The translations under genes were made by a program, and so were the position numbers. A DNA stretch of 64,000 bases, taken from Pseudomonas sp. S37. Its GTDB lineage: Bacteria > Pseudomonadota > Gammaproteobacteria > Pseudomonadales > Pseudomonadaceae. Every line of letters starts with the position of its first letter. Position 1 is the first letter of the stretch. Below the pieces are notes generated by a model. The model did no database searches and was not told where the DNA came from. It worked only from the letters and a program-made list of their open reading frames with translations. This document shows, piece by piece, positions 11,151-22,744 of this stretch. Location of the stretch: positions 1 to 64,000 of the forward strand of contig NZ_JACVZC010000004.1 of NCBI RefSeq assembly GCF_016658545.1. Reading direction: 5' to 3'.

Positions 11151-11885
11151 ATGTCCGAGCCAGTCAAACTGCGCCCACACAACCAGGCCCACTGCAAGGA
11201 TTGCAGCCTGGCCCCCCTGTGCCTGCCTCTTTCGCTGAACCTGGAAGACATGGATGCACTGGATGAAATCGTCAAACGGGGGCGCCCACTGAAAAAAGGC
11301 GAGTTCCTGTTCCGCCAGGGTGACAATTTCGGCTCGGTCTACGCAGTACGTTCCGGCGCCCTGAAAACCTTCAGCCTCAGCGACAGCGGCGAAGAGCAGA
11401 TCACCGGCTTCCACCTGCCCAGCGAGCTGGTCGGCCTGTCGGGCATGGACACCGAAGCCTACCCGGTATCGGCCCAGGCGCAGGAAACCACCTCGGTCTG
11501 CGAGATCCCCTTCGAGCGCCTGGACGAGCTGTCGGTACAACTGCCACAGCTGCGCCGCCAGCTGATGCGGGTAATGAGCCGGGAAATCCGCGACGACCAA
11601 CAAATGATGCTGTTGCTGTCGAAGAAGACCGCCGACGAACGCATTGCCACCTTCCTCGTCAACCTGTCGGCACGCTTCCGCGCCCGTGGCTATTCGGCCA
11701 ACCAGTTCCGCCTGAGCATGTCGCGCAACGAAATCGGCAATTATCTGGGCCTGGCGGTGGAAACCGTGTCACGGGTATTCACCCGCTTCCAGCAAAACGG
11801 CCTGTTGCGCGCAGAAGGCAAGGAAGTGCACATCCTCGACCCGATCCAGCTGTGTGCGCTGGCCGGTGGTGCAATCGAGGCCTGA
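11151..11885 (+). CDS. anr: Anaerobic transcriptional regulator Anr (FNR family)
   Basis: Oxygen-sensing activator of 244 aa, the Pseudomonas FNR orthologue. Cluster ligands are visible as C15, C18, C24 ([10 protein letters not shown]) and C117 (TTSVCEIP), spaced as in E. coli FNR. A cyclic-nucleotide-binding-like beta domain (roughly 45-120), dimer helix and a Crp-type HTH with ETVSR recognition helix follow. I placed the start at ATG 11151 after AAGGA. It controls Anr boxes such as that of hemN; no box is seen in its own promoter. Confidence 0.96.
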   Translation: MSEPVKLRPHNQAHCKDCSLAPLCLPLSLNLEDMDALDEIVKRGRPLKKGEFLFRQGDNFGSVYAVRSGALKTFSLSDSGEEQITGFHLPSELVGLSGMDTEAYPVSAQAQETTSVCEIPFERLDELSVQLPQLRRQLMRVMSREIRDDQQMMLLLSKKTADERIATFLVNLSARFRARGYSANQFRLSMSRNEIGNYLGLAVETVSRVFTRFQQNGLLRAEGKEVHILDPIQLCALAGGAIEA

Positions 11886-11940
11886 GGCCGGTATTTAGCG
11901 GGTATACTTGGGCATTCGTTTCCCCAGGATACCCGCAACA

Positions 11941-12489
11941 ATGCACAGCGACGCCTTCGACCTCAAAGCCCTGATCCGCCCGGTGGTGGACTTCCCCAAA
12001 CCGGGCGTGATCTTCCGCGACATCACCCCGCTGTTCCAGTCGCCGCGCGGGCTGCGCTATGTGGCCGACCAGTTCATCGAGCGCTATGTCGAGGCTGAGT
12101 TCAGCCACATTGGTGCAATGGACGCGCGTGGCTTTTTGATCGGCTCGATCATTGCCCACCAGCTGAACAAGCCACTGATCCTGTTCCGCAAGCAAGGCAA
12201 GCTGCCGGCTGACGTGCTGAGCGAGGGTTACCAGACCGAGTACGGCGAAGCCTTCCTGGAAGTGCATGCCGACAGCCTGTGTGAAGGCGACTCGGTGCTG
12301 ATCTTCGATGACCTGATCGCCACTGGCGGTACCCTGCTGGCGGCGGCCAACCTGGTACGCCGCACCGGGGCGCAGGTGTTCGAGGCGGCGGCGATCATTG
12401 ATTTGCCCGAGCTGGACGGGTCGCGCCGGTTGCAGGCGACTGGGGTGCCTACCTTCTGCCTGACCGAGTTTTCCCTCAGCGAGTATTGA
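11941..12489 (+). CDS. apt: Adenine phosphoribosyltransferase
   Basis: Purine salvage enzyme of 182 aa that converts adenine plus PRPP to AMP. The PRPP-binding loop [13 protein letters not shown] is intact near residues 120-132, and the N-terminal [14 protein letters not shown] block is typical of Apt. ATG 11941 gives the usual length; a possible -10 (TATACT, 11903-11908) precedes it. It is the first of several purine genes in the window but stands apart from the catabolic block. Confidence 0.95.
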   Translation: MHSDAFDLKALIRPVVDFPKPGVIFRDITPLFQSPRGLRYVADQFIERYVEAEFSHIGAMDARGFLIGSIIAHQLNKPLILFRKQGKLPADVLSEGYQTEYGEAFLEVHADSLCEGDSVLIFDDLIATGGTLLAAANLVRRTGAQVFEAAAIIDLPELDGSRRLQATGVPTFCLTEFSLSEY

Positions 12490-12510
12490 GCATTCCGGGG
12501 CAACGCTGAA

Positions 12511-12599
12511 CCTGTGGGAGCGGGTTAACCCGCGAAGAACCCAACGCGGTATATGGCACCGGCTGCGCCGGTGTTCGCGGGTAAACCCGCTCCCACAGG
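12511..12599. repeat. REP element pair, inverted
   Basis: Opposed REP copies between the convergent apt (+) and recR (-) genes, separated by a small GC palindrome (caccggctgcgccggtg). Confidence 0.9.
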
Positions 12600-12616
12600 G
12601 CCCCAACAATTCCGGA

Positions 12617-13219
12617 TCAGAGCGAAATCGGCCGCCGCCCGGCAAAGGCATGGGCCAAAGTCCCACCATCCACCATCTCCAGCTCGCCCCCCAGCGGTAC
12701 GCCATGGGCAATCCGCGAAGCCACCAGCCCCTTCTCGTTCAGCAACTGCGCTATGTAATGCGCCGTCGCCTCGCCTTCCACCGTCGGGTTGGTCGCCAGG
12801 ATCACTTCGGTAAAGGTGCCCTGCTCTTCGATGCGCGCCATCAGCTGCGGAATGCCGATTGCCTCCGGCCCCAGGCCGTCCAGCGGCGACAGGTGGCCCT
12901 TGAGCACGAAGTAACGGCCACGGTAGCCGGTCTGCTCCACGGCATACACATCGGTCGGCCCCTCGACCACGCACAGCTGGGTGTCGTCACGGCGCGGGTC
13001 GGCGCACTGCGGGCACAGCTCCTGCTCGGTGAGGGTGCGGCATTGGCGGCAATGCCCGACCCCTTCCATGGCCTGGGTCAAAGCCTGGGCCAGGCGCAGG
13101 CCGCCGCTGCGGTCACGCTCAAGCAACTGCAGGGCCATGCGCTGGGCGGTTTTCTGACCGACACCTGGCAGGATGCGCAGGCCGTCGATCAGTTGGCGGA
13201 TGAGGGGGCTGAAGCTCAT
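12617..13219 (-). CDS. recR: Recombination mediator RecR
   Basis: DNA repair protein of 200 aa that with RecF/RecO loads RecA at gaps. It shows an N-terminal helix-hairpin-helix ([14 protein letters not shown]), a zinc finger ([16 protein letters not shown]) and a Toprim domain ([14 protein letters not shown]). ATG at 13219 gives [10 protein letters not shown], the usual start; the frame is open further up into a palindrome. It lies downstream of dnaX-ebfC as in most bacteria, but a terminator and a REP palindrome come between. Confidence 0.95.
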   Translation of the reverse strand: MSFSPLIRQLIDGLRILPGVGQKTAQRMALQLLERDRSGGLRLAQALTQAMEGVGHCRQCRTLTEQELCPQCADPRRDDTQLCVVEGPTDVYAVEQTGYRGRYFVLKGHLSPLDGLGPEAIGIPQLMARIEEQGTFTEVILATNPTVEGEATAHYIAQLLNEKGLVASRIAHGVPLGGELEMVDGGTLAHAFAGRRPISL

Positions 13220-13305
13220 GGGGAAGGCCTGACAATTCAATAAGAGGCGGTTTATACCCAGCGGGGGCGGTGGCGTCAAATCCACCTCTGGCCCTACGCC
13301 GTCCG

Positions 13306-13423
13306 TGTAGGAGCGGCCTTGTGTCGCGATGGGGCGCGCAGCGGCCCCAGGATTGCAGCTTCGCAGCATAAGTTGCTGGGGCTGCTTTGCAGCCCTATCG
13401 CGACACAAGGCCGCTCCTACAGG
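13306..13423. repeat. Large composite palindrome (REP-type)
   Basis: Arms beginning taggagcggccttgtgtcgc and its complement enclose two inner GC palindromes. The same architecture occurs at 37685-37793. It lies between recR and the ebfC terminator. Confidence 0.88.
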
Positions 13424-13471
13424 GACCGCGTCGGGTTCAAGAATAATGACCACAGCGGCGGCGAGTACGCA

Positions 13472-13503
13472 CAAAAAAACCGCCGCTGTTGTCAGCGGCG
13501 GTT
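13472..13503 (-). terminator. Rho-independent terminator of dnaX-ebfC
   Basis: On the minus strand a stem ACCGCCGCTG/CAGCGGCGGT with a 4-nt loop is followed by seven T residues. It lies 16 nt after the ebfC stop and separates ebfC from recR. Confidence 0.88.
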
Positions 13504-13519
13504 TCGGTAGCGCAATGCC

Positions 13520-13855
13520 TTAGAACGGCATCTTGAAGCCCGGCGGCAGCTGCATGCCAGCGGTCATGCCGCCCATTTTCTCCTGGCTGCTCTGCTCGAC
13601 CTTGCGCACGGCGTCGTTCAACGCAGCGGCGATCAGGTCTTCCAGCACTTCCTTGTCGTCTTCTTCAGTCGACATCAGGCTCTGGTCGATGCTGACGCGC
13701 TTGACGTCGTGACGACCGGTCATCACCACGCTCACCAGGCCGCCACCGGACTGGCCGGTGACTTCGGCGTTGGCCAGCTCTTCCTGCATCTTCTGCATCT
13801 TTTCCTGCATCTGCTGGGCCTGCTTCATCAGGCCGGCCATGCCACCTTTCATCAT
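13520..13855 (-). CDS. ebfC: YbaB/EbfC family nucleoid-associated protein
   Basis: Small DNA-binding protein of 111 aa, homodimeric in the family, that binds DNA as a tweezer-like dimer. The Met- and Gln-rich N-terminal helix ([19 protein letters not shown]) and GLVSV motif are typical. I chose the ATG at 13855 (MMKGGMAG), 9 nt after a GAGG site; upstream in-frame ATGs give atypical extensions. It sits 64 nt after dnaX, the conserved dnaX-ybaB-recR arrangement. Confidence 0.93.
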   Translation of the reverse strand: MMKGGMAGLMKQAQQMQEKMQKMQEELANAEVTGQSGGGLVSVVMTGRHDVKRVSIDQSLMSTEEDDKEVLEDLIAAALNDAVRKVEQSSQEKMGGMTAGMQLPPGFKMPF

Positions 13856-13919
13856 GGGGGTATACCTCGATTGGGTCATGTGATGCGGCCCGGCACCGGG
13901 CCGGCCGCATGGTTATCCG

Positions 13920-15971
13920 TTACTGGCCCTGATGGGTCAGGGCTTCTACAGGCTCAATAGTATCCTGCCGCACCTTGGCACCGAACAACTTGATCATCTG
14001 CTGGATCAACGGATCCTGCTCGATCGAGGTGACGGCGTCCTGCTGGCGCTCGGCACGCTTGCGCGACGCTGCCTGGGCCGGGGTTTCCTGCTCGGGCAGG
14101 ATCAGCTCGATACGCAGGTTCAGCGTGCGCCCCAGGTGCTGATTGAGCGCCTCGTTCAGGCGCCGCTGCTGGGTGGCGTTGAACAGCGCGCCCTGGCCAG
14201 GGTCCAGGTGCAGCAGCCAGTCGTCGCCCTCGGCGGCAATCAGCGTACAGTTTGCCGCGATGTTGCCTGTCATCCCGGACACAGGCAACTGCGGGAATAA
14301 TTCCAGCCATTGCAGGGCAAGACCCGTGGCCGGCTTGGCTGCCGGCAGCGGTTCGGCTGCAGGCTTGGGCGCCTCTTCCTGAACGTGCTCGGCCAGCTCG
14401 TCCAGGTAGCTGAAACCGACCGGGTCGCTTTCACCGTCGTAATAGTCGTCGTCCAGCGGCGGCTCGTCGTCGCGGTCCATGCCTACGGCAGCGTAGGCCG
14501 ACGGGTCGAACGGTGGCGCATCATGCATCACAGGCGCTGGCTGCGGGGCTGCCGCCTGCTCTGCCACAGGCTGGACGGGCGCAGGCTCAACTGCCGCCAC
14601 CGGATCTTCCCATGGCAGGTCGACGACCTCGGCAACTGGCTCGGGGATCGAGATGGCCTCGATTTCGGCCTTCAGCTCAGTGTCGGGTTCCAGCTCCGGC
14701 TCATGGTCGACCGTCGCAGGCGGGGGCACCACCAGTTGCGGGGCAGCCACCGCAGCTTCAGGCGCCGCAGCCTCGACAGGGGGCGGCGCCACGGCAACCG
14801 CCGGTGCTGCCACCGGCATCGCAGGATCAGCTGTGGCCTGGCTGATCCCCACTGGCTTTAGCACCGGTTTCGGCGCGTCGTCAGTGTCGGCCGGGCGGAA
14901 CGCCAGCATGCGCAGCAGGACCATTTCAAAGCCGCCACGCGGGTCCGGCGCCAAGGGCAAATCGCGACGGCCGATCAGGCCCATCTGGTAATAGAACTGC
15001 ACGTCCTCGGCCGGCAGCGCCTGGGCCAGCGCCAGCACCCGGTCACGATCGCCCTGGCCGTTGTCCACGGCCTCCGGCAGCGCCTGGGCAATGGCCACAC
15101 GGTGTAGCACGTTGAGCATCTCGGCCAGCACACCAGCCCAGTCCGGCCCCTGCTCGGCCAGGTTGCGCACGGCCTCCAGCAAGGCTCGGGCATCGCCTTC
15201 AAGCAGCGCCTGCAGCACACCATAGACCTGGCCATGATCAAGGCTGCCAAGCATGGCCCGCACATCGGCGGCCATTACCTTGCCCTCACCAAAGGCGATG
15301 GCCTGGTCGGTCAGGCTCATGGCATCACGCATCGAGCCGTCAGCGGCGCGGCCCAGCAACCACAGGGCATCGGCCTCGAAAGGCACGTTTTCAGCGGCCA
15401 GCACGTGGCTGAGGTGCTCCACTACCCGCTCCGGGCTCATGTTCTTCAGCGAGAACTGCAAGCAACGCGACAGGATGGTGGCCGGCAGCTTCTGCGGGTC
15501 GGTGGTGGCGAGGATGAACTTGACGTAGGGCGGCGGCTCTTCCAGCGTCTTCAGCAAGGCGTTGAACGAGTGGGTCGAGAGCATGTGCACTTCGTCGATC
15601 AGGTAGACCTTGAAGCGCCCACGGCTTGGGGCGTACTGCACGTTGTCGAGCAGTTCGCGGGTGTCTTCGACCTTGGTGCGGCTGGCGGCGTCGATCTCGA
15701 TCAGGTCGACGAAGCGGCCCTCGTCGATCTCCCGGCACACCGAACAGGTGCCGCATGGCGTGGAGGTGATGCCGGTTTCGCAGTTCAGGCACTTGGCGAT
15801 GATACGGGCGATAGTGGTCTTGCCCACGCCGCGGGTACCGGTGAACAGGTAGGCGTGGTGCAGGCGCTGGTTGTCCAAGGCATTGATCAAGGCCTTGAGC
15901 ACATGGGTCTGGCCGACCATTTCGCGGAACGAGCGCGGACGCCATTTACGTGCAAGAACCTGATAACTCAT
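13920..15971 (-). CDS. dnaX: DNA polymerase III subunits tau/gamma
   Basis: Clamp-loader ATPase of 683 aa. It has Walker A (GTRGVGKT, about residues 45-52), a zinc module with four Cys (CETGITSTPCGTCSVC), Walker B DEVHML and a sensor region SRCLQF. The middle (about 380-520) is a Pro/Ala/Glu-rich linker followed by a C-terminal domain that binds the polymerase alpha subunit in tau. I see no obvious A-rich frameshift slippery site. First gene of dnaX-ebfC, divergent from the next gene. Confidence 0.95.
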   Translation of the reverse strand: MSYQVLARKWRPRSFREMVGQTHVLKALINALDNQRLHHAYLFTGTRGVGKTTIARIIAKCLNCETGITSTPCGTCSVCREIDEGRFVDLIEIDAASRTKVEDTRELLDNVQYAPSRGRFKVYLIDEVHMLSTHSFNALLKTLEEPPPYVKFILATTDPQKLPATILSRCLQFSLKNMSPERVVEHLSHVLAAENVPFEADALWLLGRAADGSMRDAMSLTDQAIAFGEGKVMAADVRAMLGSLDHGQVYGVLQALLEGDARALLEAVRNLAEQGPDWAGVLAEMLNVLHRVAIAQALPEAVDNGQGDRDRVLALAQALPAEDVQFYYQMGLIGRRDLPLAPDPRGGFEMVLLRMLAFRPADTDDAPKPVLKPVGISQATADPAMPVAAPAVAVAPPPVEAAAPEAAVAAPQLVVPPPATVDHEPELEPDTELKAEIEAISIPEPVAEVVDLPWEDPVAAVEPAPVQPVAEQAAAPQPAPVMHDAPPFDPSAYAAVGMDRDDEPPLDDDYYDGESDPVGFSYLDELAEHVQEEAPKPAAEPLPAAKPATGLALQWLELFPQLPVSGMTGNIAANCTLIAAEGDDWLLHLDPGQGALFNATQQRRLNEALNQHLGRTLNLRIELILPEQETPAQAASRKRAERQQDAVTSIEQDPLIQQMIKLFGAKVRQDTIEPVEALTHQGQ

Positions 15972-16092
15972 CGAAAAACCATCGTAGCCTGATCGAGCGG
16001 AAGATCGCTAATGCTAGCGGAGCGGGGGCAAAATTGCACCCTGCGCGAGTCGTCTAAGCTTTGATACTGGCGCTATCCAGGGAGGACTGCCA

Positions 16093-16860
16093 TTGCGAAC
16101 ACTGCTGGCCCTGTTGCTGCTCTGGACCACCTCCAGCCTGGCTGAGCAGCCCGTGCTGCGTTTTTCTGTCGCCGAAAGCTGGGGCATGCCACTGGTGCGC
16201 ATCGAAGGCGACCAGCCGGTGGAAGGCCTGGTGTACGACCTGATGCAAGCCATGGCCAGGGAAGTCGGCGTACGCCCGGAGTTTCACGTCATGGCCCGCC
16301 TGCGCTTGCAGGAGGCCATGAACAGCGGCGATATCGATGTGCGCTGCTATGTGAGCACCCAGTGGTTCAACGACCGCCCGGGCGATTTTGTCTGGAGCAT
16401 CCCGCTGCTTCACCAGCGCGACCTGCTGGTGGGGCGCGTCGGCGACAGCACACCGATGCCGCCGGAGCAACTGCCGCCCCAGGCTATCGGCACGGTGCTG
16501 GGCTACACCTACTCGACCCTGCAACCGCTGCTGGACCAAGGCCGGCTGCGCCGCGAGGACAGCCGCAGCCAGTTGCTGGTACTGCAGAAGCTGCAGGCCG
16601 GGCGCTACCGGCATGCGGTGAGCAACCAGCTGTCGTTGCAGTGGTTCAATCAAGGTCAGCCGGCAGATCGGCAGTTGCAGACGCTGGCAGTGCTGGAGGA
16701 ACAGGACCTGGGGTGCATGGTACGCAATGACCCGGCGATACCGACCCAAGGGCTGCTGCGGGCGCTGGTGCGCATGAAGCAGTCGGGGGAGATCGAGCGG
16801 ATTGTGCAGCGGTATGGGGGGATGGGTTACGGCGACAACACCTCTGTAGCTCGCCCCTGA
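16093..16860 (+). CDS. Periplasmic substrate-binding protein (SBP family 3-like)
   Basis: Secreted protein of 255 aa with a signal peptide (about 1-17, LLALLLLWTTSSLA) and a bilobed amino-acid-binding fold: VLRFSVAESWGMP at the mature start, GLVYDLMQAMA and a C-terminal LVRMKQSGEIERIVQRYG helix. No transporter genes adjoin it, so the ligand is unknown and a sensory or orphan role is possible. The start is TTG 16093, supported by GGAGGA 7 nt upstream. Confidence 0.8.
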   Translation: MRTLLALLLLWTTSSLAEQPVLRFSVAESWGMPLVRIEGDQPVEGLVYDLMQAMAREVGVRPEFHVMARLRLQEAMNSGDIDVRCYVSTQWFNDRPGDFVWSIPLLHQRDLLVGRVGDSTPMPPEQLPPQAIGTVLGYTYSTLQPLLDQGRLRREDSRSQLLVLQKLQAGRYRHAVSNQLSLQWFNQGQPADRQLQTLAVLEEQDLGCMVRNDPAIPTQGLLRALVRMKQSGEIERIVQRYGGMGYGDNTSVARP

Positions 16861-16894
16861 CCCCTGACCCATAACCTCAAAGATGGCGCGATCA

Positions 16895-16982
16895 CTGTGG
16901 GAGCGGCTTTAGCCGCGAACACCGGCGCAGCCGGTGCCATGCGCCGCGTTGGATTCTTCGCGGCTAAAGCCGCTCCCACAGG
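16895..16982. repeat. REP-like palindrome pair
   Basis: Opposed elements with the variant core gtgggagcggctttagccgcg, separated by a ccggcgcagccgg palindrome. Lies between convergent genes. Confidence 0.88.
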
Positions 16983-17022
16983 ATTGCGCGGCGCACTGAT
17001 GATTTCTATTGCACGCTCAAAA

Positions 17023-17298
17023 TCACTGGCCTTTGCGCTCAAACGCCAGACTGACAGCATCCGCCTGCCCCCAGGCAATCTGCATGGCCCGCAACCCATG
17101 CTCCAGCAACTGCCGCGTCTCTTCGTCCTCGATACGTTCCAGCGCACGCCGGCTATCGCTATAGGCAAACATCAGGTAGTGGGTGACGTTCATCAGCGCA
17201 AACTCCATCGGCACGATGCCTTCGTGGATGGCGCGGGAAAGGGATTTACCTTGGGGAAGGTCGAAAACGTGGGGTGGATCGGGGACCAGTTTTTTCAT
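17023..17298 (-). CDS. Small Pseudomonas protein, DUF3077/DUF6124-like
   Basis: Protein of 91 aa beginning MKKLVPDPPHVFDLPQG, with a mainly helical remainder (HEGIVPMEFALMNVTHYL, then EDEETRQLLEHGLRAMQ). The start and size resemble short uncharacterised Pseudomonas proteins often annotated DUF3077 or DUF6124. No catalytic motif is visible. The ATG at 17298 is preceded by a GGAG-like site; the longer open frame upstream looks non-coding. Confidence 0.65.
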   Translation of the reverse strand: MKKLVPDPPHVFDLPQGKSLSRAIHEGIVPMEFALMNVTHYLMFAYSDSRRALERIEDEETRQLLEHGLRAMQIAWGQADAVSLAFERKGQ

Positions 17299-17697
17299 GA
17301 CAGCTCCGTGTTGGCTGTGTTGTTCCCTTCTGCTTCCACGCATTAGGGTGGCAACTGTACGCGGGGTGGAAGACCAGGCACACGGTAGACCCGGCAGGTA
17401 CGAATACCTCCCGCGCACAGCCGCCATAAATGACAACTGTCCCGTGTGCCGCCCAGGCTTCCACACCCGATCGCTGAACCGACAGCGACCGCAAAAGCCT
17501 AGTGGGCGGGGTTTCCCGGGACAATCAGACGGGAGTCGACGCAGATCGTAGGATAATTCGCTGCAATTATCTGTCCCGTAGGAGTTTTCTCAGGCGAATG
17601 TCAGATCCGTCTAAAAACACACCGCGCCTGCAAATATCAACGCCATCGCAGGCATCATGCCCCAAGCTCTCATTCACCCAGCCACAAGGAATCGCGA
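17299..17697. other. Gene-free stretch, nothing recognised
   Basis: About 400 nt between the DUF3077-like gene and a small membrane protein. I see only short shadow frames, no tRNA-like or terminator structure and no REP element. The left part should hold the promoter of the minus-strand gene. Confidence 0.6.
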
Positions 17698-17877
17698 ATG
17701 CGCCGTGCCACCAAAACTCCCACTGAAAACTCGCAGAGTGAAGCCAAGATGCTCAACGAGGAGTTGCGCAAGCTCAGAACATCTTCACCGTGGACCGGCG
17801 TACTCCTGTTCTACCTCGGCGCCGCCTCTGCAGCAGTAATGCTGATAGCTGGTGTATTGATTGCGCGCTGGCTCTGA
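17698..17877 (+). CDS. Small single-helix membrane protein, hypothetical
   Basis: A 59-aa frame with an AAGGA site 8 nt before the ATG. A charged N-terminal half (MRRATKTPTENSQSEAK...EELRKLR) is followed by one strong transmembrane helix (about 33-59) rich in Leu, Ala and Val, ending ARWL. No family recognised. The ribosome-binding site and clean amphipathic-then-hydrophobic layout support it as real. Confidence 0.55.
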   Translation: MRRATKTPTENSQSEAKMLNEELRKLRTSSPWTGVLLFYLGAASAAVMLIAGVLIARWL

Positions 17878-17891
17878 GCTGATCCACTGCC

Positions 17892-18380
17892 TCATACAAA
17901 AGCCAGCAAACCCGCACTCAGGAACAACCCCACACCAAACACAAAATGCGTGGCCAGGCTCTTCACGCAGTTACGCGCAGGCGTCGGTGTCTTCGACGCA
18001 AAGAACCCCGCCCCCATGGCCGGCTGCATGAAACCTAACGGTGCCACAACCGTGGCCATACCCACCACCACCGCAGGCAACAAGGTAGGCGCCAGCAACC
18101 AGCCCTCCCACACGATCGCAACCAGCAGCATCGCGAATAGCACGCCGATGGCGTAATGAATCCCCCATCCCCACGCCAGTTCATTTCGTACCGGTTCGGC
18201 TTTGGCAATCGCCTGATGCCGCACACACCCGCGCAGCAAATGCCCGGCCCAACGCCCGACCATGGCGAAATTCAACGTGGCAACACCCAACCGCCTCAAC
18301 AGCAACCCCCACAAGTCCATCACCACCGTGGCACCGATGCCAATCGGCAAGGCCGCTGAAAACATCGCAATAAACGTCAT
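17892..18380 (-). CDS. DUF2938 family membrane protein
   Basis: Integral membrane protein of 162 aa with about four helices, beginning MTFIAMFSAALPIGIGATVVMDLWG, typical of DUF2938. Function in the family is unknown. It is divergent from a MerR gene with a palindromic operator between, a recurrent pairing, so it is probably the MerR target. Confidence 0.8.
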   Translation of the reverse strand: MTFIAMFSAALPIGIGATVVMDLWGLLLRRLGVATLNFAMVGRWAGHLLRGCVRHQAIAKAEPVRNELAWGWGIHYAIGVLFAMLLVAIVWEGWLLAPTLLPAVVVGMATVVAPLGFMQPAMGAGFFASKTPTPARNCVKSLATHFVFGVGLFLSAGLLAFV

Positions 18381-18432
18381 TGAAAAATCCCCCGTAGATT
18401 GACTGTCATCACCATGCCGCGCAGCATAGAAG

Positions 18433-18448
18433 TTGAAGTCAACTTCAA
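18433..18448. promoter_or_regulatory. Palindromic operator of the MerR/DUF2938 pair
   Basis: TTGAAGT-CA-ACTTCAA lies in the 82-nt intergenic region of the divergent genes, 15 nt before the MerR ATG. MerR family members bind such dyads within long promoter spacers. Target assignment is inferred from position. Confidence 0.7.
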
Positions 18449-18462
18449 GTCAAGGGCCCGGA

Positions 18463-18909
18463 ATGGATATTGCCGACGTCGCCAAGCGCACAGGTGTACC
18501 CGCCTCGACACTGCGTTACTACGAGAAGAAAGGGTTGCTCAAATCACTCGCTGGGCACGGCCAGCGGCGGCAGTTCGCAGCTGATGTGGCAGACCGCCTG
18601 GCGCTGATTGCGCTGGGCCAGGCTGCGGGGTTCTCGCTGGATGAAGTAGGGGCGATGCTGGTGGACTTGCAGGTCGACCGGCAGAAGCTGCTACACAAAG
18701 CCGATGAACTGGATGCACGGATCAGGCGCTTGCAGGCGATGAGCAAAGGTTTGCGACATGCGGCGCAGTGCCCTGAGGAAGATCATCTGGCCTGCCCGAA
18801 ATTCCAGCGGCTGATGAAGCTGTCGGCGGCAGGGGCATTGAGCAACAAAAATAGCAGGGGCAAAGTAATCATTGAGAAGCACCAAGGCACCGCAAGCGAA
18901 CGCCCCTAG
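18463..18909 (+). CDS. MerR family transcriptional regulator
   Basis: Protein of 148 aa with the MerR winged HTH (MDIADVAKRTGVPASTLRYYEKKGLL), a dimerisation coiled coil (about 75-105) and a short effector tail carrying Cys in AAQCPEEDHLACPK. The two Cys suggest redox or metal sensing but the ligand is unknown. ATG 18463 is the standard start. Divergent from the DUF2938 gene. Confidence 0.88.
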   Translation: MDIADVAKRTGVPASTLRYYEKKGLLKSLAGHGQRRQFAADVADRLALIALGQAAGFSLDEVGAMLVDLQVDRQKLLHKADELDARIRRLQAMSKGLRHAAQCPEEDHLACPKFQRLMKLSAAGALSNKNSRGKVIIEKHQGTASERP

Positions 18910-18943
18910 CTGGAGCCGCTAATCCAGTGCCGCAGAGCTTGCA

Positions 18944-18971
18944 TTGTTTTACGCACTATTTTACGTATACT
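18944..18971 (+). promoter_or_regulatory. Promoter with repeated TTTTACG, Phd-RelE pair
   Basis: TTGTTT (18944-18949) and TATACT (18966-18971) with a 16-nt spacer form a sigma-70-like promoter. TTTTACG occurs twice (18947-18953 and 18959-18965), 12 nt apart, a plausible antitoxin autorepression operator. Confidence 0.5.
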
Positions 18972-19066
18972 CAGCAATGCAATGCGACGTGAGCGACTCA
19001 GACATCGATACTGATATCGAAACTGATTGCTCACACCAACCTACTGACAAGTCGAGGCAAAAGCGC

Positions 19067-19348
19067 ATGAGTGCACTCCTAGACCGCGCTGAACAGGCAG
19101 TATCCGCCACAGCAATGGTCCGAGGCTTCAGTGCGAAACTGAAGGAGGTTACCAGCGGCGACGTAAGCCATCTGGTGATTTTCAAGGACAACGAACCAGC
19201 AGCTGTGCTGGTGGGAGTCGAAGCCTACCAAGCCCTGCAGGACGAACTTGAGGACCTTCGTGCTGAACTCTTGGCCATTGAACGCATGGCCACACTAGAC
19301 GATAAGACCACCGTGAGCCTTGAGGACATGGAGGCTCGCTTCAAGTAG
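19067..19348 (+). CDS. Type II antitoxin, Phd/YefM family
   Basis: Antitoxin of 93 aa: MSALLDRAEQAVSATAMVRGF then SHLVIFKDNEPAAVLVGVEAYQALQDELEDL, the Phd/YefM DNA-binding fold, with a helical, acidic C-terminal tail that would wrap the toxin. GAGG precedes the ATG. An upstream in-frame ATG (18977) would add 30 residues but almost coincides with the inferred transcription start, so I prefer 19067. It lies 10 nt before the toxin. Confidence 0.82.
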   Translation: MSALLDRAEQAVSATAMVRGFSAKLKEVTSGDVSHLVIFKDNEPAAVLVGVEAYQALQDELEDLRAELLAIERMATLDDKTTVSLEDMEARFK

Positions 19349-19358
19349 GCAAGAACCC

Positions 19359-19643
19359 ATGATTTGGAGCGTCCGGTTTCACCCAGAGGTCGAGCAAGAT
19401 CTTGTTCTGTTAGGCAAGGCCGAGGCAAAACGGGTCCTGAAAGTTATCCGAGAGCGGATCGTTGAAGGAGAGCCGGACAAGATCGGCAAACCGCTTCGGG
19501 GAGCACTCGCAGGTCATCGTCGCATTCGGACCGGCGACATTCGCATCGTCTACAGAATCGAAGGCAGCGAGATAGTGCTGATTCTATGCTTGGGAGCTCG
19601 ACGAAATGATGAAGTCTATGAGACTGCAAACAGGCGAGTTTGA
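19359..19643 (+). CDS. RelE/ParE family toxin
   Basis: Toxin of 94 aa. MIWSVRFHPEVEQDLVLLGKAEAKRVLKVI, RRIRTGDIRIVYRIEGSEIVLILCLGARRNDEVYE fits the RelE fold with basic residues and the C-terminal YE ending typical of mRNA interferases. Target (ribosome or gyrase) is not predictable. Coupled with the upstream antitoxin; both sit in ordinary chromosomal DNA. Confidence 0.85.
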   Translation: MIWSVRFHPEVEQDLVLLGKAEAKRVLKVIRERIVEGEPDKIGKPLRGALAGHRRIRTGDIRIVYRIEGSEIVLILCLGARRNDEVYETANRRV

Positions 19644-19740
19644 GGCTTGGCCAATGCTTGAGCAGGATTGCGACGTAGAAGATGAGCAAGGAACGTTGCT
19701 ACAACGTTAGGCCTTGAGAATTCAAGGACCTGAAATGGAG

Positions 19741-19850
19741 GCGGCCCCACCAGCCACACCCCGGCACTCGATGTTCCCGCTATGGCTGCTCCCTTCCGGG
19801 CCTGACCAGGTTAACGGGTAATCAATGCGGGGGGACCGATGGGGCCACCA
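19741..19850 (-). ncRNA. ffs: 4.5S RNA, signal recognition particle RNA
   Basis: On the minus strand the conserved apical domain reads ACCTGGTCAGGCCCGGAAGG followed by GAGCAGCC, the Ffh-binding core of bacterial SRP RNA. The 5' GTGGCCCCATCGGTCC pairs with the 3' GGCTGGTGGGGCCGCC to form the long stem. Exact ends are estimated from this pairing. Confidence 0.95.
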
Positions 19851-19881
19851 CTACATGCCTCGCTGAGCAGCGAGTGGCGCC

Positions 19882-19909
19882 ATTGTACCGGTCTTGGGGG
19901 CAGATACAA
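19882..19909 (-). promoter_or_regulatory. Promoter of ffs
   Basis: Minus-strand TTGTAT and TACAAT with a 16-nt spacer, about 30 nt upstream of the SRP RNA 5' end. Confidence 0.7.
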
Positions 19910-19975
19910 CCTCTGGGTGGAGAAAAAGTCATCATTTCTCAATGACTTGTCCGGGTTGGGGTGGCAGGGCTGGCG

Positions 19976-20122
19976 TATTCGCGGGTGAACCCGCTCCTAC
20001 AAGGATCGCGTATGCCTGAGCAGATGCGCGATCCTTGTAGGAGCGGGTTTACCCGCGAAGCAGACGGCGCGGTGGATGGCACCGGCTTTGCCGGTGTTCG
20101 CGGCTGAAGCCGCTCCCACAAG
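19976..20122. repeat. Cluster of three REP elements
   Basis: REP copies at about 19976-20004, 20035-20060 and 20085-20121 in alternating orientation, including the ggtttacccgcg and gctgaagccgc variants. They fill the space between ffs and the ligA 3' end. Confidence 0.9.
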
Positions 20123-20190
20123 GGAGCACGCAGGCTTTTCAAATGTTGAGCAAGACAGTTCCACATTGACCGTGCAAGCCCGGGCAGCTT

Positions 20191-22679
<2,489 letters not shown>

Positions 22680-22744
22680 GCACAGGCCAAAACGATACCC
22701 GAACCGACCAGCACGCCCTCAGGCTGCTCTTTCGTCTGGATCTG